From assembly GCA_017399225.1 (NCBI GenBank), contig JAFQEB010000116.1, positions 51,747 through 115,746 on the forward strand: a DNA stretch of 64,000 nucleotides, in the 5' to 3' direction. Each line of letters opens with the position of its first letter. Position 1 is the first letter of the stretch. This DNA is from Clostridia bacterium. Its GTDB lineage: Bacteria; Bacillota_A; Clostridia; Christensenellales; Aristaeellaceae. Shown here one piece after another: positions 1 through 8,754 of the stretch. Under the pieces are notes generated by a model. That model did no database searches, was not told where the DNA came from, and saw only the letters and a program-made list of their open reading frames with translations. The position numbers and the translations under genes are program-made.

Positions 1-1083
1 GCCGGCAGCATCGTCATCTGCGGCCAGCAGGAGGATGTGGTGGAGGAAGCCATCCGCGTGGGCGCCGCCTGCGTGATCGTCTGCCAGGGCGCGCTGCCCG
101 AGCGCTTCATGGGCATCTCCTCCAGGACCTGCCTGATCGTCACCCCCTGCGACGCCTACCGCGCCGCCAGGATGATCTACCAGTCCATCCCCGTGGGGCG
201 CATCGCCCAGCGGGAGGAGCTGGTGTACTTCCACCTGAGCGATTACATCGACGACGTGCGCGACGCCGTGCTGCAAAGCCGCTACCGCTCCTACCCCATC
301 CTGGATCACCGGGATCGGGTGGTGGGCACCCTGAGCCGCTATCACCTGCTGCGCCCCCGCCGCAAGCGCGTGGTGCTGGTGGATCACAACGAGAAGCGGC
401 AGGCCGTCAGCGGCCTGGAGCAGGCGGAGATCCTGGCCATCATCGACCATCATCGCCTGGCGGACGTACAGACCGGTCACCCGGTTTTTGTGCGCAACGA
501 GCCAGTGGGCTCCACCACGACCATCGTGGCCACCATGTTCCAGGAGCGGGGGCTGATGCCCTCGGAGAAGCTGGCAGGGCTGATGGCCGCTGCGATCCTC
601 TCCGACACGGTGCTGTTCAAATCCCCCACCTGCACGCCCCGCGACAAGCGCATGGCCGAGCGCCTGGCCCGCATCGCCGGCATTGACCTGCAGACCCTGG
701 GCCGGGAGATGTTCTCCGCCGGCATCAGCACGGACAAGCCCGCCGCAGAGCTGCTGCGCACCGACTTCAAGGAGTTCCACATCGCCGGGCACAACCTGGG
801 CGTATGCCAGATCACCAGCCTGGACACGGAGGATATGCTGGGCCGGCTGGAGGAGTTCCTCGCCGCGATGCGGGAGCTGAAGGCCCTGCGCGGCTACGAC
901 ATGCTGCTGCTGATGCTGACCGACGTGCTGCGCAGCGGTACGGAGCTGCTCTACCTTGGCGAGGAGGAGACCATCTCCCAGGCCTTCAACACCCCGGAGA
1001 CCGGGACGCATCATGTGTTCCTGCCCGGTGTGGTCAGCCGCAAGAAGCAGATCATCCCCGCCCTGGCGGCGCTTTGGGGGTAA
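1..1083 (+). CDS. ppaC: Manganese-dependent inorganic pyrophosphatase with regulatory CBS/DRTGG insert, 5'-truncated
   Basis: The reading frame is open from base 1, so the start lies upstream of the window. The visible 360 residues begin inside a DRTGG-type regulatory segment, then a CBS-like stretch, then DHH-family phosphoesterase motifs (LVDHNE, IIDHH, SDT) and a DHHA2 domain ending in the SRKKQIIP signature of family II pyrophosphatases. Known role: Mn2+-dependent hydrolysis of cytosolic PPi, with adenine nucleotides regulating CBS-containing forms. The missing N-terminus should hold the first Asp-rich metal site. The next gene starts 3 bases after the stop, so the two are probably cotranscribed. 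Confidence 0.93.
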   Translation, partial: AGSIVICGQQEDVVEEAIRVGAACVIVCQGALPERFMGISSRTCLIVTPCDAYRAARMIYQSIPVGRIAQREELVYFHLSDYIDDVRDAVLQSRYRSYPILDHRDRVVGTLSRYHLLRPRRKRVVLVDHNEKRQAVSGLEQAEILAIIDHHRLADVQTGHPVFVRNEPVGSTTTIVATMFQERGLMPSEKLAGLMAAAILSDTVLFKSPTCTPRDKRMAERLARIAGIDLQTLGREMFSAGISTDKPAAELLRTDFKEFHIAGHNLGVCQITSLDTEDMLGRLEEFLAAMRELKALRGYDMLLLMLTDVLRSGTELLYLGEEETISQAFNTPETGTHHVFLPGVVSRKKQIIPALAALWG

Positions 1084-1086
1084 GCC

Positions 1087-2370
1087 ATGGGCTTTGCAAG
1101 AAAAACGCTTTGCTGCCTGACGGCGCTGCTGATGTGCCTGCTGCCCGCCCCATCCCTGGCGGAGGGGGTACGCTTTACCCTGCAGGCGGATATCGACCCG
1201 GTGCAGCTGCCCCAAAAGCACCGGCAGACCCTGGAGGGCCTCGCCAGTCTGGCGGATGCTGCCGCCCTCGCCGGCACGCTGCAATGGCACGAGGGCTCCT
1301 TTGACCTGGAAACGGCCCTCACCCTGGAGGGAGACGGACGCCCGCAGCAAGTCACGCTGCACCTGTACGGGCTGGATTCCCACTGGGGGCTCACCTCCTC
1401 CCTTTTGGGGGACGAGACGCTGATGATCAACAACGCGGCGCTGCTGGAATTCGGGATGAAGGCCCGCACCTGGCTGGGGCTTCCGCTGGATCAGGCGGCG
1501 CTGCTGCACCCCTACACCCATGCCCACGGCCTGTCGGCGGCACGGCCTTTGCTGGCCCCGCTCCTGCCGGAGGACTGCGCCACATGGGCCCTCTCCCAGG
1601 AGGAGCTGAACGCGCTGGCGGAGGAGCTGTATACGCTGTGCTGCGAGGATGCGGCGCTTTCCCGGTATCTGGAGGCCATGGGGCTCCTGGACGGGACGCT
1701 GGCCCTGCTGGACGCCCTGACGGCCATGGATACGGGCCTCACCGTGACCCGCACGGAGGATAGCCTCCTGTGGGAGGCAGGGCCGGTGACGCTTCTGTCC
1801 CTGAAGGAAAACGAGGGCACCCTGCTGCTGGATGTACAGCTGCCGGTGCTGGGGAGCCTGCACGGGACGTTGCGCCAGGACGCAGGCTTCGCCGCCGGCG
1901 CGGTGCGCATCCAGACGGCGGAGGGCAGTACGGAGGCGTCCTTCACGCTGCCCACCAGCCTGGACTGTCCCCTGCTCGGCTTCTTCCTGACGCTGGAGCG
2001 CAGCGAAGGCAGCACGACCCGCACCCTCCGCATGGAGGGCGAAAGGCTGGGCAGCGTGTGGATCTTCCGGCTATACGAAGCGCCCTTTGAGTACCCCTGG
2101 GCAACGGTCACGGCCACGATGACCCCCTTTGCCCCGGAGGAACCGCCCCGCTACACGCCGGAGATGATCGGCGGGATGAACATCCTGTCGGTGAACGGGG
2201 ATTCCCTGGCAGCGCTGATGCAGCGCATCCGGGAGCCGCTGCTGAAGGGCGGCTTTGATCTGCTGGTCGCCGCGCCCGCCGATGCGGTGCAGACCCTGAT
2301 GGATCTGCTGGAGGACGCCGGGGTGATCGACCTGCTGACGGACGCGATGAGCGGAGGATATGGGTACTGA
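1087..2370 (+). CDS. Secreted protein of unknown function (427 aa)
   Basis: The protein starts with a typical signal peptide (basic MGFARK, hydrophobic core, cleavage near PSLAEG) and has no lipobox. The rest is rich in Leu, Glu and Thr with alternating hydrophobic stretches suggesting beta structure, and I recognise no catalytic motif. ATG lies 3 nt after the pyrophosphatase stop with a G-rich stretch just before it, so translation is probably coupled. Function unknown; it may be an envelope protein that merely shares the ppaC transcript. Confidence 0.8.
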   Translation: MGFARKTLCCLTALLMCLLPAPSLAEGVRFTLQADIDPVQLPQKHRQTLEGLASLADAAALAGTLQWHEGSFDLETALTLEGDGRPQQVTLHLYGLDSHWGLTSSLLGDETLMINNAALLEFGMKARTWLGLPLDQAALLHPYTHAHGLSAARPLLAPLLPEDCATWALSQEELNALAEELYTLCCEDAALSRYLEAMGLLDGTLALLDALTAMDTGLTVTRTEDSLLWEAGPVTLLSLKENEGTLLLDVQLPVLGSLHGTLRQDAGFAAGAVRIQTAEGSTEASFTLPTSLDCPLLGFFLTLERSEGSTTRTLRMEGERLGSVWIFRLYEAPFEYPWATVTATMTPFAPEEPPRYTPEMIGGMNILSVNGDSLAALMQRIREPLLKGGFDLLVAAPADAVQTLMDLLEDAGVIDLLTDAMSGGYGY

Positions 2371-2440
2371 GGGAGTAAAGCTCCAACAATGCACACGCTA
2401 AGGTCTCCGACGGCCAGGGGCACATTAACATTCCTCGTCG

Positions 2441-2590
2441 CTTTCGCCTTCGGCGAACTCCCCACTGGGGAGGCGCTCCAACGGAATGCCCCTGGACCCC
2501 GCAAGGGATTTCTCCTAACATCGCTTGCAGCTTTCGCCTGCGGCGAAGTCCCCACCGGGGACGCGCTGCTGCACAATGCCCATTGACCCT
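2441..2590. repeat. Two diverged 60-bp hairpin units with 90-bp period
   Basis: Positions 2441-2500 and 2531-2590 align without gaps at 48 of 60 bases by hand count. Each unit has two palindromes: TTTCGCC..GGCGAA, then CCCC-A-C/T-GGGG. The 30 bases between units also carry a GCTTGCAG tract. The pattern fits a tandemly duplicated intergenic repeat element and not coding DNA. Confidence 0.7.
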
Positions 2591-2829
2591 TCCCGCGATT
2601 GAGATTATTTGTTTCTTTGCAGCTGAGCGCGCGTGGAAATAGAAGGAACGAAATCTTGTGTTCCTTTGTTGCGTACGCTTTGGCTCGGATCCATGAACAA
2701 GTTCATGGAGTCCTCGCGTCGCCCAACCTCGTCTTCTCCTCATTTTGTCGTGAGAGGCGGCCCCCACCTGCGGTGGGGTACGGGAGTCACACTTACCATT
2801 TAGTCTTTACTTTCTACGAGAGCCAAAAC

Positions 2830-2862
2830 AGGGGCTGCCGCACATCACATGCGGCAGCCCCT
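2830..2862. terminator. Intrinsic terminator between convergent genes
   Basis: A perfect 13-bp stem (AGGGGCTGCCGCA and its complement) with a 7-nt loop, followed by CTTTC on the plus strand and by TGTTTTGG on the minus strand. It probably ends the minus-strand gene at 2875-3498 and may act in both directions. Confidence 0.85.
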
Positions 2863-2874
2863 TTCATATCCCGT

Positions 2875-3498
2875 TTACTGCCCAAGGAGCAGCTTCACGT
2901 TCTCTTCCGTATAATCATACCACAGGGCGTCCAGCTTGGCCTCATGCTCAGCCAGGAAGGCCTGGTAGGCAGCCTCGTCCGCAGGGGCGCCGTCGACTTC
3001 GATGCGCAGCGTTTCCCCGTCAGCGCCCTCAACGGGCTGCACCGAGGCCTGGACGAACCGGTTCCACACCGGCACGCCCTCCACCCAGTCGATCCCGATG
3101 GTTCCAACGCCGCCGTCCGTCGCACCGCTGGAAAAGGTATGGCTGCCGTCGTCCTTCAGGCTCAGCAGACCGCGATAGGGCGCCTCCAGCGCCAGCACCT
3201 TTCCCTCGCTCCAGAACAGGATGACCAGCTCCTCCGGCTGCGGCAGCTCCAGCACCATGTCGCTCACGCCGTCGCCGTTCATATCCAGCACGGTGAAGCG
3301 CACGGGCGTCTGCTGCAGGGTGTACGCGGGAGCATCCCCGGCAGGCATTTCCGCATCGGAGATCGCGCGCACGGCCTGACCGCCCGCCAGCACTTCGGCA
3401 TAGGCGGCGTTGGCCTGGGTCTGGGGATCTGCCTCCTCCGCCAGGGCGGGACAGACCAGCAGCAATGCCCCCAGGAGCATCGCAAGGATCCTTTTCAT
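2875..3498 (-). CDS. Secreted protein with an EF-hand/VCBS-like segment (207 aa)
   Basis: Signal peptide MKRILAMLLGALLLVCPALAE, no lipobox Cys at the cleavage site. The middle contains LDMNGDGVSDMVLELP, a D-x-N-G-D-G-x-x-D calcium-loop pattern as in VCBS/FG-GAP or dockerin-like repeats; one loop only. No enzyme motif seen. AAAGGAGG lies about 8 nt before the ATG. Monocistronic, with its own terminator just downstream. Probably an exported Ca2+-binding protein of unknown role. Confidence 0.8.
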   Translation of the reverse strand: MKRILAMLLGALLLVCPALAEEADPQTQANAAYAEVLAGGQAVRAISDAEMPAGDAPAYTLQQTPVRFTVLDMNGDGVSDMVLELPQPEELVILFWSEGKVLALEAPYRGLLSLKDDGSHTFSSGATDGGVGTIGIDWVEGVPVWNRFVQASVQPVEGADGETLRIEVDGAPADEAAYQAFLAEHEAKLDALWYDYTEENVKLLLGQ

Positions 3499-3605
3499 AG
3501 CTATTTCCTCCTTTCAGGGCCTTGGCCCTACATGGATATAACGCACCGGGGTTTCCTTTTCTTCCCGGCGGCGGAAAGTTCAACCGGATATTCAATCGTA
3601 CGCTA

Positions 3606-3634
3606 TTGACACCATGCGATCGAACTGTTACAAT
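3606..3634 (+). promoter_or_regulatory. Sigma-A promoter of the MarR-ABC operon
   Basis: TTGACA at 3606-3611, a 17-nt spacer and TACAAT at 3629-3634, 33 nt before the MarR start codon. Near-consensus. Confidence 0.85.
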
Positions 3635-3666
3635 AGGCTCCGGAGTATAGGGAAAGGAGGATCCCC

Positions 3667-4095
3667 ATGGAGAAACCCATTGCAGGCTACGGCTTTTACA
3701 TCAAGCGCATTGACATCGCGCTGGAGAAGGAGGCCAACGGCAACCTGCAGCAGCTGAATCTGACCATGCAGCAGAACCGCGTGCTGATCCATCTGGCCCA
3801 TGCAGAGGAAAACACGCTGTCCCTCAAGGCGCTGGAGGAGCACTTCGGGGCAGCGCAGTCCACGGTGGCGGGGCTGGTATCCCGGCTGGAAAAGAAGGGG
3901 CTGGTGAAGGCCCTGAACGATCCGGCCGACAAGCGCGTCAAGCTGGTACGGCTCACGGAGGAGGGCGTCCGCCTTCATGCCCAGGGGCATCAGATGGTGG
4001 TGGACTCCGAGGCGCGGCTGACCGCCAACCTCAGCCCGGAGGAAAGGGCATTCTTCCTCACCTGCCTGCAGAAGGTCTACGAGGCAGTCAAGTGA
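3667..4095 (+). CDS. MarR-family transcriptional regulator
   Basis: 142 residues, the usual MarR length. The winged helix-turn-helix spans about residues 49-99 (LSLKALEEHFGAAQSTVAGL, then the wing with DKRVKLVRLT), flanked by N- and C-terminal dimerisation helices. GGAAAGGAGG lies 7 nt upstream of the ATG. It is the first gene of an operon with a two-subunit ABC exporter, the classic arrangement where a MarR repressor senses the exported compound. The ligand cannot be deduced. Confidence 0.93.
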   Translation: MEKPIAGYGFYIKRIDIALEKEANGNLQQLNLTMQQNRVLIHLAHAEENTLSLKALEEHFGAAQSTVAGLVSRLEKKGLVKALNDPADKRVKLVRLTEEGVRLHAQGHQMVVDSEARLTANLSPEERAFFLTCLQKVYEAVK

Positions 4096-4124
4096 CCCAT
4101 TATATTTTTGAAAGGAAAATGCGT

Positions 4125-6005
4125 ATGATCAAGAAGCTTGCTTCCTATGTGAAGCAGTACAAGCGGTCGGCGCTCCTCACCCCCCTGTGCGCAGCAGGCG
4201 AGGTGGTGATGGAGGTGCTGATCCCGCTGGTGATGGCAGAGCTGATCAACCAGGGCATCGAGCCGGGCGACATGAACGCGCTGATCAAGTACGGCCTGCT
4301 GATGATGCTGCTGGCTCTGGTGAGCCTGTTCTTCGGCGTGGCCTGCGCCCATCTGGCCAGCCATGCCTCCACCGGCTTTGGCGCAAACCTGCGCAGGGCC
4401 ATGTATGAGAATATTCAGAGGTTCTCCTTCGCCAACATCGACAAGTTCTCCACCGCGGGCCTTGTCACCCGTCTGACCACGGATGTGACCAACATCCAGA
4501 ACACCTTCCAGATGATCACCCGCATTGCCGTTCGCGCGCCGCTGACGCTGCTGTTCTCGCTCATCGCGGCGATCTCCAAGAGCTGGCGGCTGTCCATCGT
4601 GTTCCTGGTGGCGCTGGTGTTCCTGGGCATCACCCTGCCGCTGATCATCGGCAAGGTGTCAAAGCTGTTCAGCCAGGTGTTCAAGAAGTACGACGCGCTG
4701 AACGCCTCCGTGCAGGAGAACGTCAAGGGCATCCGGGTGGTGAAGGCCTTTGTGCGCGAGGAGCATGAGGCGGAGAAGTTCCGCGAGGCCAGCGGCGGCG
4801 TATACAAGCTCTTCGTGAAGGCGGAGAACATCATCGCCCTCAACGGCCCGATCATGATGGGCACGGTGTACACGGTCATCCTGCTTTTGTCCTGGTTCGG
4901 CGCCAAGATGGTATGTACGCCTGAATCCGGTCTGCTGGTGGGCGACCTGAGCGCCATGTTCTCCTACGTGATGTCCATCCTGATGAACCTGATGATGCTG
5001 TCGATGATCTTCGTCAACCTGACGATGACCGCCGCCGCCGGCAAGCGCGTGATCGAGGTGCTGGATGAGCAGCCCTCCATCACCGACCCGGAGCAGCCCC
5101 TGACCACCGTGGCGGACGGCTCCATCGACTTCAACAATGTCCACTTCAAGTACCATACCGACGGCTCCGGCGACGATATCCTCGAAGATATCGACCTGCA
5201 CATCAGATCCGGCGAGACCATCGGCGTCATCGGCGGCACAGGCTGCGGCAAGACCACGCTGGTGAGCCTCATCAGCCGCCTGTACGACGTGACGGAGGGC
5301 TCCGTGTGCGTGGGCGGTAAAGATGTGCGCGCCTACGAGATCGAGGCATTGCGCGACCAGGTGGCCGTGGTGCTGCAGAAGAACGTGCTCTTCTCCGGCA
5401 CGATCCTGGACAACCTGCGCTGGGGCAAGGCGGATGCGACCCTCGAAGAATGCCAGGCCGTCTGCCGCCAGGCCTGCGCGGATGAATTCATCGAGAAGAT
5501 GCCCGACAAGTACGACACCTTCATCGAGCAGGGCGGCACGAACGTCTCCGGCGGCCAGAAGCAGCGCCTGTGCATCGCCCGCGCGCTGCTCAAGCAGCCC
5601 AAGGTGCTGATCCTGGACGACTCCACCTCCGCGGTGGATACCGCCACGGACGCCAAGATCCGCCGCGCCTTCAGGGAGGCCATCCCCGGCACGACGAAGA
5701 TCATCATCGCCCAGCGCATCGCCTCCGTGCAGGATGCGGACCGCATCATCGTCATGGAGGACGGGCGCATAGCCGCCTTCGATACCCATGAGAGGCTGAT
5801 CGAAACCAGCGACATTTACCGCGAGATCTACGAGACGCAGACCAGCGGCTCCGGCGATTTCGACGAGACGAACTCCGACAAGGATATCGAGGTTTACGAT
5901 ATCAACAAGTCAACCAAGGTCAAGGTCGCAGAGGCGGCTTTCATGCCGAATCCGGCCGCAGCCGAAAAGAAATCCCGCAGGCGTAAGGAGGTGCGCAAGC
6001 TATGA
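4125..6005 (+). CDS. Multidrug-type ABC exporter half-transporter, degenerate ATP site subunit
   Basis: 626 residues: six-helix transmembrane domain (about 1-310), then an ATPase domain with Walker A GGTGCGKTT (about 369-377), signature VSGGQKQRL (about 474) and Walker B LILDDSTSAVD (about 495). The catalytic Glu after Walker B is Asp and the H-loop His is Gln (IIIAQRIASV), the marks of the degenerate half in heterodimeric exporters such as TM287/288 or BmrCD. I chose ATG 4125 because GAAAGGA lies 8 nt upstream; ATG 4119 and GTG 4092 are alternatives. ATGA overlap with the partner gene. Confidence 0.93.
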   Translation: MIKKLASYVKQYKRSALLTPLCAAGEVVMEVLIPLVMAELINQGIEPGDMNALIKYGLLMMLLALVSLFFGVACAHLASHASTGFGANLRRAMYENIQRFSFANIDKFSTAGLVTRLTTDVTNIQNTFQMITRIAVRAPLTLLFSLIAAISKSWRLSIVFLVALVFLGITLPLIIGKVSKLFSQVFKKYDALNASVQENVKGIRVVKAFVREEHEAEKFREASGGVYKLFVKAENIIALNGPIMMGTVYTVILLLSWFGAKMVCTPESGLLVGDLSAMFSYVMSILMNLMMLSMIFVNLTMTAAAGKRVIEVLDEQPSITDPEQPLTTVADGSIDFNNVHFKYHTDGSGDDILEDIDLHIRSGETIGVIGGTGCGKTTLVSLISRLYDVTEGSVCVGGKDVRAYEIEALRDQVAVVLQKNVLFSGTILDNLRWGKADATLEECQAVCRQACADEFIEKMPDKYDTFIEQGGTNVSGGQKQRLCIARALLKQPKVLILDDSTSAVDTATDAKIRRAFREAIPGTTKIIIAQRIASVQDADRIIVMEDGRIAAFDTHERLIETSDIYREIYETQTSGSGDFDETNSDKDIEVYDINKSTKVKVAEAAFMPNPAAAEKKSRRRKEVRKL

Positions 6006-7909
6006 TGGGTCCCGGTCGCCGCGGCGCGCCCCGGCCGCCCATGTCCCTCAAGGGGCAGGGCAAGCTGCTCATGCGCGTGCTGAAATTCATCATGCAGAAC
6101 TACGGTCTGCGCTTCCTGGTCGTGCTGGCGTGCATCCTCGTCACCGCCCTTTGCACCCTTCAGGGCACCCTGTTCACCAAGGAGCTGATCGACGTCCACA
6201 TCAAGGGCATCCTGGCAGGCACCAGCACCTTTGAGGCCCTCGGGGCACGGCTGCTGCGCCTGGCGGGCATCCTCGCCATCGGCATCGCCAGCTCCTACCT
6301 GCAGCAGCGGATCATGGTCGTCATCACCCAGGGCTCCATGCTCAAGATCCGCAACGAGCTCTTCACGAAGATGGAGGAGCTCCCCATCAAGTACTTCGAC
6401 ACCCATTCTCACGGCGATATCATGTCCGTGTACACCAACGACGTGGACACCATGCGTATGCTGATCGGCCAGAGCCTGACCCAGCTGGTCAACTCCGCCG
6501 TCACGCTGGTGACCACCTTCGTCAGCATGATCCTGCTCTCCCCCATCATGACGGTTCTCTCCATCGTGCTGGTGACGCTGACCATGCTCATCTCCGGTAA
6601 GCTGGTGGGTATGTGCGGCAAGTTCTTCATCGCCCAGCAGGAAAACCTGGGCAAGCTCAACGGCTACATCGAGGAGATGACCACCGGCCAGAAGGTCGTG
6701 AAGGTCTTCTGCCATGAGGATAAGGCGCAGGAGGGCTTCGATGAGCTGAACGAGAAGCTCCGCGCTTCCGCCCACGAGGCCAATCGCTGGTCCAACACCA
6801 TGGGCCCGATCAACAACAACCTCGGCCACATCTCCTACGTCATCTGCTCCATGGTGGGCGCGGCCCTGGCCATCCTCTCCGGCAACACGCTGATGACCCT
6901 GGGCACCCTGGTGTCCTACCTGAGCCTGAACCGCAACTTCACCCAGCCCATCACCCAGGTGACCCAGCAGATGAACGCCATCATCATGGCCCTGGCCGGC
7001 GCGCGCCGCGTGTTCGACCTGATGGACGCGGAGCCCGAAAAGGACGAGGGCTATGTGGAGCTGGTCAACGCAATCGAAAACGAAGACGGCACCCTCACCG
7101 AGACCGACAAGCGCACCGGCGTCTGGGCCTGGAAGCATCCCCACCAGGCGGACGGCACCGTCACCTACCGCAGGGTGGAGGGCGGCGTGGTCTTTGACGA
7201 CGTGGACTTCGGCTACAATGACGAAAAGCAGGTGCTCTTCAACATCTCCATGTACGCCATGCCCGGCCAGAAGATCGCTTTCGTGGGCGGCACCGGTGCA
7301 GGCAAGACCACCATCACCAACCTGATCAACCGCTTCTACGATATCCAGGACGGCAAGATCCGCTACGACGATATCAACATCAACAAGATCAAAAAGGACG
7401 ACCTGCGGCGCAGCCTTGGCATGGTGCTGCAGGAGACCCACCTCTTCACCGGCACGGTGCTGGACAACATCCGCTACGGCAAACTGGACGCCACGGACGA
7501 GGAGTGCATCGCTGCGGCAAAGCTGGCCAACGCGGACGGCTTCATCCGCAAGCTGCCCGATGGCTACAACACGATGCTCACCGGCGACGGCTCGAACCTC
7601 TCCCAGGGACAGCGGCAGCTGCTGGCCATCGCCCGGGCAGCCGTGGCAGATCCGCCCTGCCTGATCCTGGACGAGGCGACCTCCTCCATCGACACCCGCA
7701 CCGAGACCCTCGTGCAGCGCGGCATGGACGCCCTCATGCACGGCCGCACCACCTTCGTCATCGCCCACCGGCTGTCCACGGTCAAGAACTCCGACTGCAT
7801 CATGGTGCTCGAGCAGGGCCGCATCATCGAGCGCGGCACCCATGACGACCTGATCGAGCAGAAGGGCAAGTACTACCAGCTCTACACCGGCAACGCCATC
7901 CAGGCGTAA
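6002..7909 (+). CDS. Multidrug-type ABC exporter half-transporter, catalytic subunit
   Basis: 635 residues: transmembrane domain about 25-330, then a charged linker of about 50 residues (near 345-395, NEDGTLTETDK region), then the ATPase with Walker A GGTGAGKTT (about 428), signature LSQGQRQLL (about 533), Walker B LILDEATSSID with the catalytic Glu, and an intact H-loop FVIAHRLSTV. It therefore supplies the canonical hydrolytic residues that the upstream subunit lacks. ATGA overlap with that gene implies coupled 1:1 translation. Likely inner-membrane drug or lipid export; substrate unknown. Confidence 0.94.
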   Translation: MMGPGRRGAPRPPMSLKGQGKLLMRVLKFIMQNYGLRFLVVLACILVTALCTLQGTLFTKELIDVHIKGILAGTSTFEALGARLLRLAGILAIGIASSYLQQRIMVVITQGSMLKIRNELFTKMEELPIKYFDTHSHGDIMSVYTNDVDTMRMLIGQSLTQLVNSAVTLVTTFVSMILLSPIMTVLSIVLVTLTMLISGKLVGMCGKFFIAQQENLGKLNGYIEEMTTGQKVVKVFCHEDKAQEGFDELNEKLRASAHEANRWSNTMGPINNNLGHISYVICSMVGAALAILSGNTLMTLGTLVSYLSLNRNFTQPITQVTQQMNAIIMALAGARRVFDLMDAEPEKDEGYVELVNAIENEDGTLTETDKRTGVWAWKHPHQADGTVTYRRVEGGVVFDDVDFGYNDEKQVLFNISMYAMPGQKIAFVGGTGAGKTTITNLINRFYDIQDGKIRYDDININKIKKDDLRRSLGMVLQETHLFTGTVLDNIRYGKLDATDEECIAAAKLANADGFIRKLPDGYNTMLTGDGSNLSQGQRQLLAIARAAVADPPCLILDEATSSIDTRTETLVQRGMDALMHGRTTFVIAHRLSTVKNSDCIMVLEQGRIIERGTHDDLIEQKGKYYQLYTGNAIQA

Positions 7910-7924
7910 ACCGGCATGCAAAGA

Positions 7925-7966
7925 AGGCTCCCCGCAGGCACTGGATATCCAGCCCTGCAGGGAGCC
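7925..7966. terminator. Bidirectional terminator between convergent ABC genes
   Basis: Long imperfect hairpin pairing GGCTCCCCGCAGG with CCTGCAGGGAGCC around a GGATATCC core, followed by ATTTCT on the plus strand. It sits between the two convergent ABC operons. Confidence 0.75.
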
Positions 7967-7983
7967 ATTTCTATGCCGGGGGC

Positions 7984-8754
7984 TCAGGCGAGCTCCGCGC
8001 GCATCTTCATCCGGAATACCGCGCTCGCCAGCAGCACCAGCACCGCCGCGCTGCCCGTGACCACAAGGATCGGCAGCCAAAGCGCATCCGCTGTGACGTT
8101 CAGCTGCATCGCCGCCCGCACGGCCTTCGTGCAGTAATGGAAGGGCAGACACTGGCTGATCTTCAGCAGCACACCGCCCGCAGCCTGAGCATCAAACCAG
8201 ATAGAACCCAGGAAGGAGCCCAGGGAAATGACGATGGAACACAGGCCCGGCGCTGCCTTCTCATTGAAAAGCGTGCCGAAGAGCAAGCCAAAGGCAATGA
8301 ACAGCACCGCCGAGGGCAGGAGCGCTGCCAGCGACAGCGCCAGGCCGCCAATGGAGAGCGCCGTGCCGGTCAAAAGGGAAACGAGCAGGGAGCACAGGCC
8401 GATCAGCAGCCCCTGCGCCAAGGCGATCACCAGCATGGGCAGGATGTAGCCGCAGGTGAAATCAAGGGAGGTCATGGGGCTGGCGTACATGCGCATCAGG
8501 AAGGCGCCGCTGCGATCCTTCGCCACAGTGATGGCAGTAAAGAGCATCACGAACATCTGCCCGAAAACCGCGATGCCGCCGGCCAGATTGTCGATGCGGA
8601 AGATGGTCATGCCGGCCTGGGGCGGGATGCTCCTGTCCACCAGCGTCATGATCACGAGCATCACCAGGGGGAAGCCCACACAGAAAATGTAGCTCAGCGG
8701 ATCGCGCAGGATCTCCTTGCCGTTGCGCACCGCAAAGGCGCTGATTTTATTCAT
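7984..8754 (-). CDS. ABC-2 type transporter permease
   Basis: 256 residues with six predicted hydrophobic segments and no ATPase motifs; the layout (N-terminal cytoplasmic tail, long first loop, AFGLLFGTLFNEKA between helices) fits the ABC-2 membrane family used for drug, antibiotic or polymer export. The ATG overlaps the end of the ATPase gene by 8 bases (ATGAATAA). Last gene of a three-gene minus-strand operon (regulator, ATPase, permease). Confidence 0.9.
   Translation of the reverse strand: MNKISAFAVRNGKEILRDPLSYIFCVGFPLVMLVIMTLVDRSIPPQAGMTIFRIDNLAGGIAVFGQMFVMLFTAITVAKDRSGAFLMRMYASPMTSLDFTCGYILPMLVIALAQGLLIGLCSLLVSLLTGTALSIGGLALSLAALLPSAVLFIAFGLLFGTLFNEKAAPGLCSIVISLGSFLGSIWFDAQAAGGVLLKISQCLPFHYCTKAVRAAMQLNVTADALWLPILVVTGSAAVLVLLASAVFRMKMRAELA

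Larger units (their letters stand above)
2371..2874. other. Gene-free, hairpin-rich intergenic region
   Basis: About 500 bases lie between two convergent genes with no supported CDS. The stretch holds two related 60-bp units (2441-2500 and 2531-2590), an 8-bp perfect hairpin CCATGAAC/GTTCATGG near 2690-2710, a CCCCACC/GGTGGGG hairpin near 2762-2777 and a strong terminator at 2830-2862. A 65-codon ORF across the repeats has no ribosome binding site and low-complexity content, so I do not call it. Confidence 0.7.

Noticed and set aside
2389..2586. 65-codon plus-strand ORF in the repeat region
   Set aside because: It spans the two diverged repeat units, has no ribosome binding site and no protein-like composition.
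5894..8152. 752-codon antisense ORF over the ABC exporter gene
   Set aside because: It mirrors a clear ABC exporter; long antisense frames arise from GC-rich third positions. Composition is His/Gly/Val-rich noise with no motif.
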